Source: Rubellimicrobium arenae
GTDB taxonomy: Bacteria; Pseudomonadota; Alphaproteobacteria; Rhodobacterales; Rhodobacteraceae
Assembly (NCBI RefSeq): GCF_017916275.1
Contig: NZ_JAFMST010000005.1
Location: 186,001 to 250,000 of the forward strand
DNA length: 64,000 nt
Reading direction: 5' to 3'
This document shows, piece after piece, positions 62,540-64,000 of this stretch. Positions within the stretch are counted from its first letter, which is position 1; the number at the start of each line of letters is the position of its first letter. Made by a program: the position numbers and the translations under genes. Below the pieces are notes generated by a model. That model saw nothing but the letters and a program-made list of their open reading frames with translations. It was not told the origin of the DNA and searched no databases.

Positions 62540-63262
62540 ATGAGAACCCTGACCCTCGCCGCCGCCCTGGCGGTCGCTGCTGGCGCGGCGGCTGCGCAGG
62601 ACGTCGTCCGCATGGGCACCGAGGGCGCTTACCCTCCCTACAACTTCATCAACGACCAGGGCGAGGTCGACGGCTTCGAGGTCGAGCTCGGCAACGAGCT
62701 TTGCGCCCGCGCCCAGCTGACCTGCCAGTGGGTCACCAACGAATGGGATTCCATCATCCCCAACCTGGTGTCCGGCAACTACGACACCATCATGGCGGGC
62801 ATGAGCATCACGGACGAGCGTGACGAGGTCATCGACTTCACGCAGGACTACATCCCGCCCACGCCGTCGAGCTATGTCGGCCTCTCGGCGGACGTCGACG
62901 TGACCTCCGGCACGATCGCCGTGCAGACCTCGACCCTCCAGGCCAGCCATGTCGCCGAGACGGGCGCGACCCTCCTCGAATTCGCCACGCAGGACGAGAC
63001 GATTGCGGCCGTCCAGAACGGCGAAGCCGACGCGGTGTTCGCCGACACCGACTTCCTCACTCCGATCGTCGACGCCTCGGGCGGAGAGCTCAGCTTCATC
63101 GGCGATCCGGTTCCGCTTGGCGGCGGGATCGGCATGGGCGTGCGGGAGAGCGACACCGAGCTGAAGCAGAAGTTCAACGACGCGATCACCTCGATGAAGG
63201 AGGATGGGTCGCTGAATGCCCTGCTGACCAAATGGTTCGGCGACAAAGAGCAGGGATACTGA
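62540..63262 (+). CDS. Polar amino-acid ABC transporter substrate-binding protein (SBP_bac_3)
   Basis: The 240-residue periplasmic protein has a signal peptide (TLTLAAALAVAAGAAAAQ), then the family-3 pattern: RMGTEGAYPPYNFINDQGEV, GFEVELGNELCARAQLTCQW, WDSIIPNLVSGNYDTIMAGM, and near the C-terminus MKEDGSLNALLTKWFGD. It resembles lysine/arginine/ornithine- or opine-binding proteins. AGGAG precedes the ATG. No permease or ATPase partner gene lies in the window; a partner may lie elsewhere. It is followed by a hairpin and a convergent FAD oxidoreductase. Confidence 0.92.
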   Translation: MRTLTLAAALAVAAGAAAAQDVVRMGTEGAYPPYNFINDQGEVDGFEVELGNELCARAQLTCQWVTNEWDSIIPNLVSGNYDTIMAGMSITDERDEVIDFTQDYIPPTPSSYVGLSADVDVTSGTIAVQTSTLQASHVAETGATLLEFATQDETIAAVQNGEADAVFADTDFLTPIVDASGGELSFIGDPVPLGGGIGMGVRESDTELKQKFNDAITSMKEDGSLNALLTKWFGDKEQGY

Positions 63263-63269
63263 GGACGGG

Positions 63270-63294
63270 CGGGCGGGGCCATGCGCCCCGCCCG
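63270..63294. terminator. Hairpin shared by convergent genes, candidate terminator
   Basis: CGGGCGGGGC and its perfect complement GCCCCGCCCG form a 10-bp GC stem around the 5-nt loop CATGC. It sits between the binding-protein stop and the convergent oxidoreductase stop, so it may end both messages. There is no following T run, so termination strength is uncertain. Confidence 0.6.
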
Positions 63295-63300
63295 ACCCGA

Positions 63301-64000
63301 TCATGGGGCAAAGCGGTCCAGCCCGAAGCCGTCGGCGATGGGATCGCGCCGCCCGGTCAGGATCTCCTCGGCCACGATGCGTCCGATCACCGGCGCAAGC
63401 GTCACGCCCGAATGGGTCACCGCGACATGCAGCCCGGGCGCCGCTGGGCCGATTATGGAAAGGCCGTCGCTCGGCACGGGGCGGTGGCCGATGGTGTAGC
63501 CGTGCAGCTCCAGACGCTCGCCGCCCTTGACGCCGGCGCGGATGGCGTCGAGGAGCGCCGCGGCAACCGCATCCGGGTCGGTGCCGGGATCGCTGCCCGC
63601 GTAGTGACCCGACCCGAGCAGGCGGCCATCCCGCAACTGACGCAGCTCCAGCCCCGGCCCGACCACCAGCCCGTTGAGGAGCGGCGGCACCGGCTTGGTG
63701 GACACCAGGAGCCCGGCGGGGTCATCCACCGGCACCCGGACCCCGACCTGAGCGGCCAGCGTCGCGGTCGTGGCGCCAGTGGCGAGAACGACCTGATCGC
63801 CACGAATCTCCAAGCCATCGGCGAGCCTGACACCCACGACCTGCCCGGATTCCGACAGGATCCGATCGACCGGCTGGCCCGAGATCACCCGGGCTCCACG
63901 ACGCTCGGCGTCGGCAAGGATGGCCATCGTCGCTTCGAGGGGCTCGATCGCGCCTTCGGCGGGCGAGTGGGCGGCGATCCGGGGCGGGTTGGACAGGGCG
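63301..64000 (-). CDS. FAD-dependent amine/D-amino-acid oxidoreductase (DAO family), C-terminal part
   Basis: The frame is open to the window edge, so the N-terminus is missing and about 232 residues are visible. They show the DAO family's middle and end: IAAHSPAEGAIEPLEATM, then DQVVLATGATTATLAAQVGV (second FAD-binding strand) and the late segment YTIGHRPVPSDGLSIIGPAA with GLHVAVTHSGVTLAPVIGRI. It resembles DadA/glycine-oxidase-like flavoproteins that deaminate amino acids or opines. It is convergent with the amino-acid binding protein, and both may handle one nitrogenous substrate. The start and substrate group remain unknown. Confidence 0.88.
   Translation of the reverse strand, partial: ALSNPPRIAAHSPAEGAIEPLEATMAILADAERRGARVISGQPVDRILSESGQVVGVRLADGLEIRGDQVVLATGATTATLAAQVGVRVPVDDPAGLLVSTKPVPPLLNGLVVGPGLELRQLRDGRLLGSGHYAGSDPGTDPDAVAAALLDAIRAGVKGGERLELHGYTIGHRPVPSDGLSIIGPAAPGLHVAVTHSGVTLAPVIGRIVAEEILTGRRDPIADGFGLDRFAP

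Overview
The window is GC-rich, densely coded bacterial DNA with many 4-bp ATGA-type gene overlaps. Gene content (caa3-type oxidase assembly factor, GlpK/GlpR/GlpD, binding-protein-dependent sugar ABC system, DadA-like amine oxidoreductase, type VI secretion) points to an alphaproteobacterium, most likely Rhodobacterales/Paracoccaceae-like. That placement is inferred from gene style and was not tested against a database. No rRNA, tRNA, CRISPR array, intact insertion sequence or phage was seen.

Layout. (1) 1-1.4 kb: end of a CtaG-like oxidase assembly gene overlapping a three-haem c-type cytochrome. (2) 1.7-6.8 kb: an M29 aminopeptidase, then an EmrAB-type efflux pair divergent from a TetR regulator, with GAACC-based palindromes between them. 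(3) 6.9-11 kb: glycerol catabolism, glpK, a DeoR-type repressor (glpR) and glpD. ATGTTCG half-sites like those of GlpR lie just upstream of glpD. (4) 11.1-20.6 kb: a serine beta-lactamase-family hydrolase, a stand-alone SIR2-domain protein, and the pbpC / alpha-2-macroglobulin pair. (5) 20.8-49.2 kb: a complete type VI secretion system (T6SS). It runs tssH(-), ppkA, tssA, B, C, hcp, E, F, G, tagH, J, K, L, M, tagF(+), then vgrG, a second TssM-like gene, an M15 peptidase and pppA(-), and a divergent OmpA-family gene(+). All 13 core subunits plus the PpkA/PppA/FHA/TagF control set are present, but I recognise no toxin, immunity or PAAR gene. (6) 49.3-60.6 kb: a sugar or polyol uptake and catabolism operon on the minus strand (Tat-exported binding protein, two permeases, two ATPases, Gfo/Idh/MocA dehydrogenase, TIM-barrel isomerase, aldose-epimerase-like protein, divergent PanB-like protein) facing a LacI regulator. 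(7) 60.6-64 kb: a small unknown protein, a polyol dehydrogenase, a DUF1989 pseudogene made by internal deletion, a polar amino-acid binding protein, and a partial FAD amine oxidoreductase.

How it fits together. The T6SS is a self-contained machine with kinase (PpkA) and phosphatase (PppA) at opposite ends of the locus and the FHA protein between them. It sits directly beside alpha-2-macroglobulin/PbpC, a periplasmic pair linked to envelope defence. The ABC operon has two ATPases whose degenerate motifs are complementary, predicting one canonical and one degenerate ATP site. The most unusual items are that ATPase pair, the GTPase-less second TssM with its adjacent membrane-anchored M15 peptidase, the altered PanB-like enzyme, the SIR2 protein and the DUF1989 deletion scar.
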